In this document: piece after piece, positions 24,317-31,563 of the stretch
Layout of the letters: every line of letters starts with the position of its first letter
How positions within the stretch are numbered: position 1 is the first letter of the stretch
Origin: Candidatus Hydrogenedens sp.
GTDB taxonomy: Bacteria > Hydrogenedentota > Hydrogenedentia > Hydrogenedentales > JAEUWI01
NCBI GenBank assembly: GCA_016125095.1
Contig: WGMK01000028.1
Location: forward strand, 1-44,006
Direction: 5' to 3'
Length of the DNA: 44,006 bases
The notes under the pieces: model-generated
The model's input: only the letters and a program-made list of their open reading frames with translations
Database searches by the model: none
What the model was told of the DNA's origin: nothing
Translations under genes and position numbers: made by a program

Positions 24317-24328
24317 TTGTATATACAA
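24317..24328. promoter_or_regulatory. brnTA: Perfect 12-bp palindrome, candidate BrnA operator
   Basis: TTGTATATACAA lies 93 bp upstream of the brnT start in an AT-rich stretch (about 24240-24340) that contrasts with the GC-rich surroundings. Its size suits a ribbon-helix-helix dimer, and TATACAA could be part of a -10. The 300-bp region 24225-24523 holds no gene and also serves the divergent MORN gene. Confidence 0.5.
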
Positions 24329-24523
24329 TTGTCTGGCTTTGGTCAAGCTGCCTTCGGAAGGGACGTCGTTGATCGGCGCTTCCATCCCACCTGAAGTCTG
24401 GATTGATCGCTTTCGCTGCGACTCCCGAGAACACCCACTACGTCATTGATTGGGCGCATTTGCCGTGCCATATCGGGCGGTCTTAATAAAAACCGTCGGT
24501 TCCCGCGCCAGGAGAGGACATCC

Positions 24524-25351
24524 ATGAAACTCGGAACCAAGGGAGTGATCGCAGCACTGGCACTGGCCGGCAGTCTCGCCGTCACCATGCCGGTCAGCAG
24601 CGCTGCCGGCGAATGGCTGGTCGATGCCAAATCGGGCTGCCGGGTGTGGAACGGCTTTCCCGAGCCCGGCGAAACCATGACCTGGGATGGCGCCTGCGAG
24701 AACGGCTTCGCCACCGGCAAGGGCACGCTCGACTGGTTCAAGGACGGCAAGCCCAACGGCAACTATGTCGGCGAGCGCAAGGACGGCAAAGCCAACGGCT
24801 ATGGCATCAACAGCTGGCTCAGCGGCGACCGCTACGAAGGCAACTGGAAGGACGACCAGCCCAACGGCAAGGGCACCTATACCTGGGCCAACGGCAGCGG
24901 CTATCAGGGCGACTGGGTCGAAGGCCGTAAAGAGGGCAACGCCGTCTACATCTGGGCCAACGGCGATCGTTTCGAGGGCACCTACAAGGGCGACCGCCCG
25001 TTCGCCGGCATCTACATCAAGGCCGACGGCAGCCGCCATCTCGCCGAAATCTCCGACAACAGCATCGGTCCCGGCAAGCGCATCTTCTCCGCCGACGAAC
25101 TCCAGGCGGTGCGCCAAGTCGGCACCAAGGTCTGCCGGCCCGGACCGCCGGTGTTCGGCTTCCTCGACACCACCCTGGTCGGTTTCGTCGAGACCGTCGC
25201 CAATAACCGCATCCAGATCCGCATTGCCTCCACCGGCTCGATGCTGCCCCAGAAATACCAGGACGTCGATCTCAGCCAGAACACCATCATCTGGGACGAC
25301 GCCGACAATTGGCATGTCTGTGCCGGCGGGAAATCTTCCACTCAGCCATAG
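24524..25351 (+). CDS. Secreted MORN-repeat protein
   Basis: The 275-residue product has a clear signal peptide (about 1-28, VSSAAG at the end). It then has about four MORN repeats between residues 60 and 165, with the YEGNWKDDQPNGKGTYTWANG pattern split over successive units (YxGxWxxGxxxGxG). The last 100 residues are a separate domain with two Cys and no recognised family. MORN repeats bind lipids or proteins, so the periplasmic location suggests an envelope role. ATG 24524 has AGGAGAGGA upstream. Confidence 0.9.
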   Translation: MKLGTKGVIAALALAGSLAVTMPVSSAAGEWLVDAKSGCRVWNGFPEPGETMTWDGACENGFATGKGTLDWFKDGKPNGNYVGERKDGKANGYGINSWLSGDRYEGNWKDDQPNGKGTYTWANGSGYQGDWVEGRKEGNAVYIWANGDRFEGTYKGDRPFAGIYIKADGSRHLAEISDNSIGPGKRIFSADELQAVRQVGTKVCRPGPPVFGFLDTTLVGFVETVANNRIQIRIASTGSMLPQKYQDVDLSQNTIIWDDADNWHVCAGGKSSTQP

Positions 25352-25352
25352 G

Positions 25353-26525
25353 TCAAGGCCGGGGGACCTGAAGGCCCCCCGGACCCCCCGCCTCAATCCA
25401 GGCGGCGATGGTTTCGAACGCCGAGGCTTGGGTTTCGTTCAACCGCGCCGCCAGAAAGCGGGCTGCCGCAGCCTTGGCGGCGCGTTCCTCCGGGTCGGCC
25501 AGGCCGGCAAGGGCGGCATCGATATCAGCTGCCCGATAGCTGCCGTCCGGCCGCTCGGGGATCAGCCAGCCGGCCGGCCCCAGCCGCTGCCAGCTATCGC
25601 CCTCGGGGCTACCGGCGAACAGGAACGGCCGGCCCAGGCAGACCGCGGTCACCGCCTTCGACGGCACGCACAGATGGGTCGCGGCGCCGGCCAGGCAAAC
25701 GAAATGAGCAGCCGCCGCCGCCAGGTCTTCTGGGCTCAGGCGTTCGCGCCATTCAACCGCCGGATGGCCGTCCAGCCGCCGCCGCAGGTCCGCACTCCGG
25801 CTGCCATGCAGCGCCAGGACAAAATAAAAGCGCGCGGGATCCGCCCGCTCGATCAGCTCGACCAACGCCCTGACCGGGTGGGCAGCCCCATAATTGCCGG
25901 CGCAGACGATGGTCAAGCGGCCGGGATTTTCCTCTGCGCGGCGGGGCGGAACCGGGCAAATCCCGCTCGGCAGCAGTGTCGTCGGAACCTCGACCCCGCG
26001 GTGGTTTTCCAACCAGTGCCGCTGACCAACACCTAAGCAAATCATATAGTTAGGCCGCAGCCTGCGCGCTTGGCGGTCGAGGTGGCGGTAGAATGGCTGG
26101 CTTGCGCCGACAACTCCGGCGGCGACCAGGAACGCGGGATAGAGGTCCATGGTCCATTCGATCCAGCGCCGGCGATAGCGCCGGACCGCGGCGCCGACCC
26201 ACAGCGGCAACAGTGGCGGGTCGGTCAGCGCGATCACCAGGTCGCAGTCTTTGGTTGCCCGCCGGGCCAGTGCCCGGCCTTCGAACAGGGAGGCGGCAAG
26301 CCGGGGCAAGCTGGCCTTGCCGTCATAGAGCGAGGGCAGACGGACCACCCGCGCCGCGCCGTCGGTGACCTCAGCGCATCCCGGTGCATAGCGTGCCTTG
26401 GTCGCGTAGACGGTGAGACTTGCCGCCGGCAGCCGTTGACAGAGGAAGCCGACCAATTCGGCGGCGGCGAGCCCGGTCGGTGCCGGATCCGGCGGATAAA
26501 ATCGGTTAATGACCCCGATCTTCAA
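25353..26525 (-). CDS. Glycosyltransferase, group 1 (GT4-like)
   Basis: The 390-residue protein starts with IGVINRFYPPDPAPTGLAAA, the standard N-terminal pattern of GT4-like glycosyltransferases acting on cell-surface glycans. The C-terminal nucleotide-sugar-binding half contains VCAGNYGAAHPVRALVELIE and LCVPSKAVTAVCLGRPFLFA, where PSK replaces the usual P-x-K. I place the start at TTG 26525, giving MKIGVINRF; the longer frame reads through palindromic DNA. No good Shine-Dalgarno is seen, so it may be coupled to bioD, whose stop overlaps this region by 15 bp. Donor and acceptor are unknown. Confidence 0.82.
   Translation of the reverse strand: MKIGVINRFYPPDPAPTGLAAAELVGFLCQRLPAASLTVYATKARYAPGCAEVTDGAARVVRLPSLYDGKASLPRLAASLFEGRALARRATKDCDLVIALTDPPLLPLWVGAAVRRYRRRWIEWTMDLYPAFLVAAGVVGASQPFYRHLDRQARRLRPNYMICLGVGQRHWLENHRGVEVPTTLLPSGICPVPPRRAEENPGRLTIVCAGNYGAAHPVRALVELIERADPARFYFVLALHGSRSADLRRRLDGHPAVEWRERLSPEDLAAAAAHFVCLAGAATHLCVPSKAVTAVCLGRPFLFAGSPEGDSWQRLGPAGWLIPERPDGSYRAADIDAALAGLADPEERAAKAAAARFLAARLNETQASAFETIAAWIEAGGPGGLQVPRP
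25359..25382. repeat. GC-rich palindrome at the glycosyltransferase 3' end
   Basis: CCGGGGG and CCCCCGG arms flank ACCTGAAGG-like spacer, just after the MORN gene. The last codons of the convergent glycosyltransferase gene run into it. Confidence 0.7.
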
Positions 26526-26530
26526 GGGTT

Positions 26531-26580
26531 CCAAGGGCTTCAGCCCTTGGCTGGGGGTATCGGGGGGCAGCGTCCCCCGA
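26531..26580. repeat. Two GC-rich palindromes overlapping the bioD end
   Basis: CCAAGGGCT/AGCCCTTGG (26531-26550) and TCGGGGG/CCCCCGA (26560-26580). The bioD stop codon (26540-26542) lies inside the first, so the last dozen BioD residues are encoded by the element. Confidence 0.85.
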
Positions 26581-27190
26581 TTTCGCCGGCCAAGCCGGCG
26601 ACTGCTTTCGCGTCCGGGGTATGATTGAGCCGCGGCAGGACTGCGAGGATGGGAACGCACCCGAACTGTTCGATCGCCGCCCGGTTGCCCGGATTGTCCG
26701 GCCCGTTGAGCACCACCCCGGCAATCGGCAGGTGGCGCGCCCGCAGCGCCTCCAGGCTGAGCAGGGTGTGGTTGATGGTACCCAGGGTCGAGCGCGCGAC
26801 CAGGACCACCGGCAGTCCGAGCCGCGCTACCAGGTCGATCATGAAAGCGGAACGATTGAGCGGCACCAGCAGCCCGCCGGCCCCCTCGACCACCAGCGGC
26901 CGGGCGGTCGCGGGCAAAGTGAAATCATCGAGCGCGATGGTGACGTTTTCCAGCGCGGCGGCGGCATGGGGCGACAGCGGCGCCGCCAGTTCATAGACGG
27001 GCGGATGAACGCGCGCCGGTGAAAGGCCGGCCAGCGCTGCGACGGTGGCGCTGTCGCCGGGGTCTTCGGCCAGCCCGGTCTGCACCGGCTTCCAGTAATC
27101 GGCCGCCCAGGCCCGAACCAGACAAGCCGAAACCAGCGTCTTGCCGATCCCGGTATCAGTGCCGGTGACGAATGCGCCCGAGGTGGTCAT
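26540..27190 (-). CDS. bioD: Dethiobiotin synthetase
   Basis: The 216-residue protein shows the BioD signature GTDTGIGKT (P-loop, residues 8-16), YWKPVQTG (catalytic Lys, about 32-39) and VVEGAGGLLVPL (about 99-110). The enzyme carboxylates diaminopelargonate with CO2 and ATP to dethiobiotin, the penultimate step of biotin synthesis. It is separated from bioFHC-like genes by 1.2 kb holding three other genes. The last ~12 residues (GGRCPPIPPAKG) are encoded by a palindromic repeat and are unlikely to be functional. Confidence 0.96.
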   Translation of the reverse strand: MTTSGAFVTGTDTGIGKTLVSACLVRAWAADYWKPVQTGLAEDPGDSATVAALAGLSPARVHPPVYELAAPLSPHAAAALENVTIALDDFTLPATARPLVVEGAGGLLVPLNRSAFMIDLVARLGLPVVLVARSTLGTINHTLLSLEALRARHLPIAGVVLNGPDNPGNRAAIEQFGCVPILAVLPRLNHTPDAKAVAGLAGEIGGRCPPIPPAKG

Positions 27191-27231
27191 GCGCTGTGGG
27201 TCCGCTGCGTCGGTGCAGGAGGTGCCGTGAA

Positions 27232-27284
27232 TTTATCAACAGATGGACACAGATTCACGCAGATCGGCGGTTATCTGTGGCGGA
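27232..27284. repeat. Interspersed repeat containing CAGATGGACACAGATTCACG
   Basis: The sequence at 27238-27283 is a well-known type of interspersed repeat in many bacterial genomes: on the minus strand it reads ATCTGCGTGAATCTGTGTCC and continues ATCTGTTGAT. Its arms CACAGAT/ATCTGTG can pair. It provides the last ~15 codons and stop of the 27236 gene. Confidence 0.6.
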
Positions 27285-27580
27285 TTCCGCGCTTCAGACG
27301 GCGACTGCCCATCGTCGAGAACCATGTCGACGACAATCGCGGGGAAGCCGTCAACCAAGGCAACGGTGAAGCTGGCATAGCCGATGCGGAACCAGTGGAG
27401 TTCGATGGATCGTTCCCCGGCTTTTCCGGTTGCCTCGGCATAATCTGCGACCGTGTGGGGATGAAGCATAGCGTCGCGAAATGCGTAGGCGAGGGTCGCG
27501 TGGGCATCGGCGGCCAGATTCTGCCACTTTAGGGCAGCCGATGGGATCATCCGGTGTGAGCCCAGATCCAGTTCGTCCAT
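27236..27580 (-). CDS. Hypothetical protein, C-terminus from a repeat
   Basis: The 114-residue protein starts MDELDLGSHRMIPSAALKWQ and has a plausible globular composition with a hydrophobic strand region FTVALVDGFPAIVVDMVL. I recognise no domain. GGGGG lies about 7 nt before ATG 27580. The last ~15 residues (ITADLRESVSIC) come from the interspersed repeat, suggesting a truncated or extended original gene. It is on the same strand as bioD and may be co-transcribed with it. Confidence 0.55.
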   Translation of the reverse strand: MDELDLGSHRMIPSAALKWQNLAADAHATLAYAFRDAMLHPHTVADYAEATGKAGERSIELHWFRIGYASFTVALVDGFPAIVVDMVLDDGQSPSEARNPPQITADLRESVSIC

Positions 27581-27772
27581 TCACGCCCCCAACAGTCTGA
27601 CGCCTCCCGCCCTACCCCCCAGTTCTAGGGCCGTCTGAGGCTAGCAGCCCCAATATCCATAGTCAATGTAAAATAGGCGCATTTCATGCGCATTTCTATG
27701 CACTATCCTGTTGCTTCCATCGCGCACATAATGCACATTGCGTTATAGCGCGACATCGCAACGCGTCGTGAT

Positions 27773-27804
27773 GCAGACGAGCGCGATCGAATGCGTTCGT
27801 CTGC
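27773..27804. promoter_or_regulatory. Inverted repeat upstream of the RHH gene, candidate operator
   Basis: GCAGACGAGCGC (27773-27784) and GCGTTCGTCTGC (27793-27804) pair at 11 of 12 positions around 8 nt. It lies 30 bp before the RHH start, where an autoregulator would bind. The stretch 27640-27760 is AT-richer with repeated TGCGCAT-like words; the rest of 27581-27834 has no gene. Confidence 0.5.
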
Positions 27805-27834
27805 ACGGGAAACCATCCGTTTACGGAGACTCCG

Positions 27835-28050
27835 ATGGCCGAAAAAATCCGCCTCAATCTGCAGGTTTCCGCCGAGTTGAACCGGACGCTCGAAGAGATC
27901 GCCGAGAGTGCTGGTGGCACCAAGACCGATGTCATCCGGCAGGCTTTCGCGCTGATGAAGGTGGCGCACGAGGCCAAACAGAAGGGCCGCCACATTGGCC
28001 TTGTCTCGGATGCGAGCAAGCTTGATACCGAGTTGGTCGGCCTGCTGTAA
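27835..28050 (+). CDS. Ribbon-helix-helix DNA-binding protein
   Basis: The 71-residue protein begins MAEKIRLNLQVSAELNRTLE, a beta strand and first helix, followed by IAESAGGTKTDVIRQAFALM, the second helix, as in CopG/MetJ-type ribbon-helix-helix proteins. It probably binds DNA as a dimer and may regulate itself through the inverted repeat upstream. The next gene starts 13 bp downstream and encodes a small membrane protein; this pairing is unusual for a classical antitoxin. Confidence 0.87.
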   Translation: MAEKIRLNLQVSAELNRTLEEIAESAGGTKTDVIRQAFALMKVAHEAKQKGRHIGLVSDASKLDTELVGLL

Positions 28051-28062
28051 GGCTTGCACGAC

Positions 28063-28410
28063 ATGACCAATGGCGGAGAGACTGCCGGTCGCGCGTTCGA
28101 TTTGAACGCGGTCTATCAGAACCAATCGGTGACGATTGTGCCCGCCGAGCCACGGGACGTACTGATTTTGCGCGCGCAATCCGACGCACAAAGCCAGCGT
28201 CTCCGTGATTGGCAGGAATTCATCCAGTTCGCCGCACTGTTGCTCGGTCTTCTTGCCGTGGCCGGTTTGTGCGTGTGGAAGGGGATGTTCGATCCGGCGG
28301 CGTCGCCCGAGGCGCAACGTTTGGCTCAAGTGGTCCTCACGGCAATCGTTTCGGGCTCGTTTTCGTTCCTGGCCGGTCGTGCGGTCGGGCGGGCCGGAAG
28401 CTCCCGTTAG
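28063..28410 (+). CDS. Small membrane protein paired with the RHH gene
   Basis: The 115-residue product has a soluble N-terminal part (about 1-50, with a possible coiled coil SDAQSQRLRDWQEFIQ) and two hydrophobic helices: FAALLLGLLAVAGLCVW, and VLTAIVSGSFSFLAG near the C-terminus. No family is recognised. ATG 28063 is preferred over a TTG 9 bp upstream. It probably forms an operon with the RHH gene and lies convergent to bioC. It could be a membrane effector controlled by the RHH protein; that is inference. Confidence 0.72.
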   Translation: MTNGGETAGRAFDLNAVYQNQSVTIVPAEPRDVLILRAQSDAQSQRLRDWQEFIQFAALLLGLLAVAGLCVWKGMFDPAASPEAQRLAQVVLTAIVSGSFSFLAGRAVGRAGSSR

Positions 28411-28411
28411 C

Positions 28412-29188
28412 TCACCCCGCCCGCCGAAACACCCCGTAGGCGACGTGGTAGGTCACGGTGAGGCCGGCGGGGCGGTCGAATTGGCGCAGCACCCGGCGCA
28501 GCGTGCCGGCGGGCAGCGGGCGGCGGCCGGGGGTGGGGAGCTGGGCGCCAATGCGCTTCAAGTCGGTGAGGAAGGCGAGCGCGTCGGCGTGGCGGCGGGG
28601 CAGACGCTCGTCTTCGACGGTGCCGCTGCCGTTGGCCGGCAGCAGGGCGGCTAGGGCTGCGGGCGCTGGGTAGTCGGGCACCCCGGCGTTGAGATCGAAG
28701 GCGCGATGGGCCTGGCGCCATTCGGCAAAGGTATCTTCGGCCAGGGTGGCAAAAGCCAGGTGACCGCCCGGCGCCAGCAGGTCGCTCAGCCGGTGCAGCG
28801 AGGGCCCGAGCGCTTCGAACCACTGAAACACCAGGCTGGCGCAGATCAGGTCGAAGCCGGGCGCCAGGCCCGGGCGCTCGCCGTCCATCACACAGAACAG
28901 AGCGTCGGCGGGATCGCCGAAACTCTCCCGGCAGCGCCCGACCATGGCTTCGGAGAGATCGGTCAGCAGCCACGCCGCCGGGCCGAGGCGCTGGCGCAAG
29001 GCCCGGCTCAAAAAGCCGGTACCGCAGCCGATTTCCAGGATGCGTGGGGTGCGGGGCAGCTCGAGTGCGGTGATCCGGTCGGCCAGGCGCTCCGCCACCA
29101 CGCGCTGTAGTCCGGCACCGCTGTCGTAGCTTTCGGCGGCCTCGCCGAAGGCGGCGGCGAGCGCTTCCTTGCGGGTGATCACGCCCAT
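28412..29188 (-). CDS. bioC: Malonyl-ACP O-methyltransferase
   Basis: The 258-residue class I SAM methyltransferase contains ILEIGCGTGFLSRAL (motif I, about 50-64), LAPGFDLICASLVFQW (motif IV) and LLAPGGHLAFATLA. The N-terminus, with FGEAAESYDSGAGLQRVVAE, is characteristic of BioC. The enzyme methylates malonyl-ACP so that fatty acid synthesis can make the pimeloyl chain. Its start overlaps the end of the esterase gene by 10 bp, in a bioF-esterase-bioC operon. Confidence 0.92.
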   Translation of the reverse strand: MGVITRKEALAAAFGEAAESYDSGAGLQRVVAERLADRITALELPRTPRILEIGCGTGFLSRALRQRLGPAAWLLTDLSEAMVGRCRESFGDPADALFCVMDGERPGLAPGFDLICASLVFQWFEALGPSLHRLSDLLAPGGHLAFATLAEDTFAEWRQAHRAFDLNAGVPDYPAPAALAALLPANGSGTVEDERLPRRHADALAFLTDLKRIGAQLPTPGRRPLPAGTLRRVLRQFDRPAGLTVTYHVAYGVFRRAG

Positions 29189-29877
29189 GCTTTCCCTTGA
29201 TCATTCGCCCCGTGATTGGATAGGAAACCGCGGATGGCGTCGGCGCACCAGTCGGAGGCGGTCAGCGGCAGCAGGTGGCCGCCGTCGGGGTGATGGGCGC
29301 GGGTCACGGCTGGTCCGGCTCGGAAACAAAGATCGCCCATGCCCTCGGGCAGGATCGGATCGCCGCCGCCCGACAGCGCCAGGATCGGCGTCGCCAGCTC
29401 TGCCGCCGCGGCGCGGCCGTCACCGTCGCGCAGCGACCGCAACCCATCGCGCAGCCGTTCTTTTTGCAAGGCTCCGGGTAAGCTCTGGTCGAGCCCGCAG
29501 CTGCGGCGGAAGCTATCGACCACCGGGCCGGGGTCGCGCTCGAAGCGGGTCAGCATGCGCTCAACCACCCGGCGTGGCACCGCCGGGCGGAAATCGGCGG
29601 CCTCGGTGAAGCGGTCGAAACCATTGACCGAGACCAGGGCCGACCATCGGAACGGCCGGTTCAGCAGCAGCCACAGCACGCCCAGAGAATGGCCGATCGC
29701 GATGACCGGCCGGCCCGAATCGAAAGCAGAAAGATCGGGCAGCAACGCCGGTGCTCCAAAGAAGCCGAAATCGAGCGTCACCTCGTCGCCGCCGCCGATC
29801 CGGCGGCGCACGCCGTCCCACAGCCGGCGGTCGAGCGCCCAGCCATGGAGATAGACCAGCAGAGGTGCTGTCGTCAC
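29179..29877 (-). CDS. Alpha/beta hydrolase, probable pimeloyl-ACP methyl ester esterase (BioH-like)
   Basis: The 232-residue protein has the alpha/beta-hydrolase features LLVYLHGWALDRRLW (oxyanion region, as in BioH) and GHSLG (nucleophile Ser). A His in HPDGGHLLPL near the C-terminus completes the catalytic set. BioH or an equivalent (BioG, BioK, BioV, BioJ) removes the methyl group introduced by BioC. Its GTG start overlaps the bioF stop by 4 bp (GTGA) and its end overlaps bioC. The operon position makes this role very likely; which esterase class it belongs to is not settled by sequence reading. Confidence 0.85.
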   Translation of the reverse strand: MTTAPLLVYLHGWALDRRLWDGVRRRIGGGDEVTLDFGFFGAPALLPDLSAFDSGRPVIAIGHSLGVLWLLLNRPFRWSALVSVNGFDRFTEAADFRPAVPRRVVERMLTRFERDPGPVVDSFRRSCGLDQSLPGALQKERLRDGLRSLRDGDGRAAAAELATPILALSGGGDPILPEGMGDLCFRAGPAVTRAHHPDGGHLLPLTASDWCADAIRGFLSNHGANDQGKAWA

Positions 29878-31070
29878 GCGTCAACCGCTTGGGCCGCCGC
29901 GATCGCGGTCCCGAGGCCGGCGATCAGGCGGTCGATGTCGGCGTCGTCATGGGCGGCGCTGAGCGCCAGGCGCAGCCGGCTGGTGCCCGCCGGCACGGTC
30001 GGCGGCCGGATCGCGATGCCGAGGATGCCCGCTTCTTCCAAAACGGCACTGGCCCGCAGCGCTGCCGCCTCGCGGCCGATGATCGCCGGCACGATCTGGG
30101 TGCTCGACGCCCCGGTGGCGATGCCGAGCCCGGTCAGGGCTGCGCGCACCCGCCCGGCCGTGGCCTGGAGATGGGCGCGCTCGGCATCCAGGGTCGGCAA
30201 CAGGTCGAGGGCGGCATCCATCGCACCCAGCACCGCCGGCGGCAAGGCGGTGGCAAAGATGAAACCCGAGGCGCGGTTGACCAGAAAATCGCACAGGGTC
30301 GCCGAGCCGGCGATATAGGCGCCGAACCCGCCCAGGCCCTTGCTGAAGGTGCCCATGATCAGGTCGACGCCGCCCGGTGCCTCGCCGGATAACCCCATGC
30401 CGTGGGGGCCGAGCACGCCGGTGGCGTGGGCCTCGTCGAGATAGAGGAAGGCGCCCCAGCGCTGGGCGAGATCGGCCAGGGCTGCCACCTCGGCGCGGTC
30501 GCCATCCATGCTGAACACGCTTTCGGTGACGATGAAGCGAGCACCCGGACGGTTGGCGTGGGCTTCGAACAGGCTCTCCAGGTGGTTCAGGTCGTTGTGG
30601 CGGAAGCGGATCTGCCGGACCCCGGCGGCGGCGCAGCCATGGTGCAGGCTGGCATGGTTGAGCCGGTCGGTGAAGACCAGCGGCTCGACCCCCAGTACCT
30701 CGCGGTCGAACAAGGCGGGCAGGATCGCGGCATTGGCCTGCCAGCCCGAGGTGAAGATCAGCGCCGTCTCGGTGCCCTTGAGCCGGGCGATTTTTTCTTC
30801 AATGGCGGTGTGAAGCGCGAGCGTGCCGGTGACCAGGCGCGAGGCGCCGGAGCCGGTGCCCCAGGCCGCGGTCCAGGCTTGCGCCCGCGCGATCAGTGCG
30901 GGATGCCCCGCCAGCCCCAGATAGTCGTTGCCGGAAAAATTGAGCAGCACCCGGCCATCCCGCTCCAGCCGGCCGGGTCCGGCCGGGCGCACCGGCCGCA
31001 GCACGCGATGGCTGTGGCGGGCCTTCAGCGTCTCAAGTTGCGTGGCGAACGCGCGATCGAAACGGGACAT
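29874..31070 (-). CDS. bioF: 8-amino-7-oxononanoate synthase
   Basis: The 398-residue PLP enzyme has the expected motifs: NDYLGLAGHP near residue 48, YLDEAHATGVLG (about 208-219) and the PLP lysine in MGTFSKGLGGFGAYIAG (about 236-252). BioF condenses pimeloyl-ACP with alanine to give KAPA. It is the first gene of the operon with the esterase and bioC. No bioA or bioB is found in the window. Confidence 0.96.
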   Translation of the reverse strand: MSRFDRAFATQLETLKARHSHRVLRPVRPAGPGRLERDGRVLLNFSGNDYLGLAGHPALIARAQAWTAAWGTGSGASRLVTGTLALHTAIEEKIARLKGTETALIFTSGWQANAAILPALFDREVLGVEPLVFTDRLNHASLHHGCAAAGVRQIRFRHNDLNHLESLFEAHANRPGARFIVTESVFSMDGDRAEVAALADLAQRWGAFLYLDEAHATGVLGPHGMGLSGEAPGGVDLIMGTFSKGLGGFGAYIAGSATLCDFLVNRASGFIFATALPPAVLGAMDAALDLLPTLDAERAHLQATAGRVRAALTGLGIATGASSTQIVPAIIGREAAALRASAVLEEAGILGIAIRPPTVPAGTSRLRLALSAAHDDADIDRLIAGLGTAIAAAQAVDA

Positions 31071-31081
31071 GCCGGATCGGT

Positions 31082-31474
31082 TCAGCGGGCCGAGGCAACC
31101 GGCGTCGCGTCCTGGGCCGGCGGCGGAAACAGCAAGGTCCCGAGCTGACTGCCGGCAACGCCGCCCAGGATGCCGGCAATCGCCACGCCGGCCGCTTCGA
31201 AACCGCCATGGCCTTCCAGGTCGCTGACGATTTCCTCGGCCATCTCGGCCGACAAGCCGTCCGACATCATCATCTCGACCGCCCAGCCGTCGATCATCAT
31301 GGCGACCGCCGAGGCGGCGGCAACGGCCCCCAGCGTGGTCGTCAGCAGGCGCCAGCTGGCGTTATCGTCCCCCGCAGCGACGCGCTGCGGCGGCGAGGTT
31401 GCCGGCTGCGCCGCGACGGCCAGCGGCTGGGAGGCGATCACCGCGACGAGGATAGCGAAAACCACTCTGCGCAT
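31082..31474 (-). CDS. Small exported protein with hydrophobic segments, unknown function
   Basis: The 130-residue protein has a signal peptide (about 1-22, VAAQPA). A hydrophobic helix follows, LLTTTLGAVAAASAVAMMI, then a Met/Glu-rich amphipathic stretch (AVEMMMSDGLSAEMAEEI). A Gly-rich membrane segment GVAIAGILGGVAGSQLGTLL lies near the C-terminus and recalls glycine-zipper outer-membrane proteins. The function is unknown. It is 11 bp upstream of bioF on the same strand, so it may head the bio operon transcript. Confidence 0.72.
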   Translation of the reverse strand: MRRVVFAILVAVIASQPLAVAAQPATSPPQRVAAGDDNASWRLLTTTLGAVAAASAVAMMIDGWAVEMMMSDGLSAEMAEEIVSDLEGHGGFEAAGVAIAGILGGVAGSQLGTLLFPPPAQDATPVASAR

Positions 31475-31563
31475 GGCACACCCGTCCGTCTTTGTCAGGT
31501 CGGCGCGAGCGACGCGAGAGCCGCCATAACGCCGTCAATATGCCGTCATAGCGACGGCTTCGG

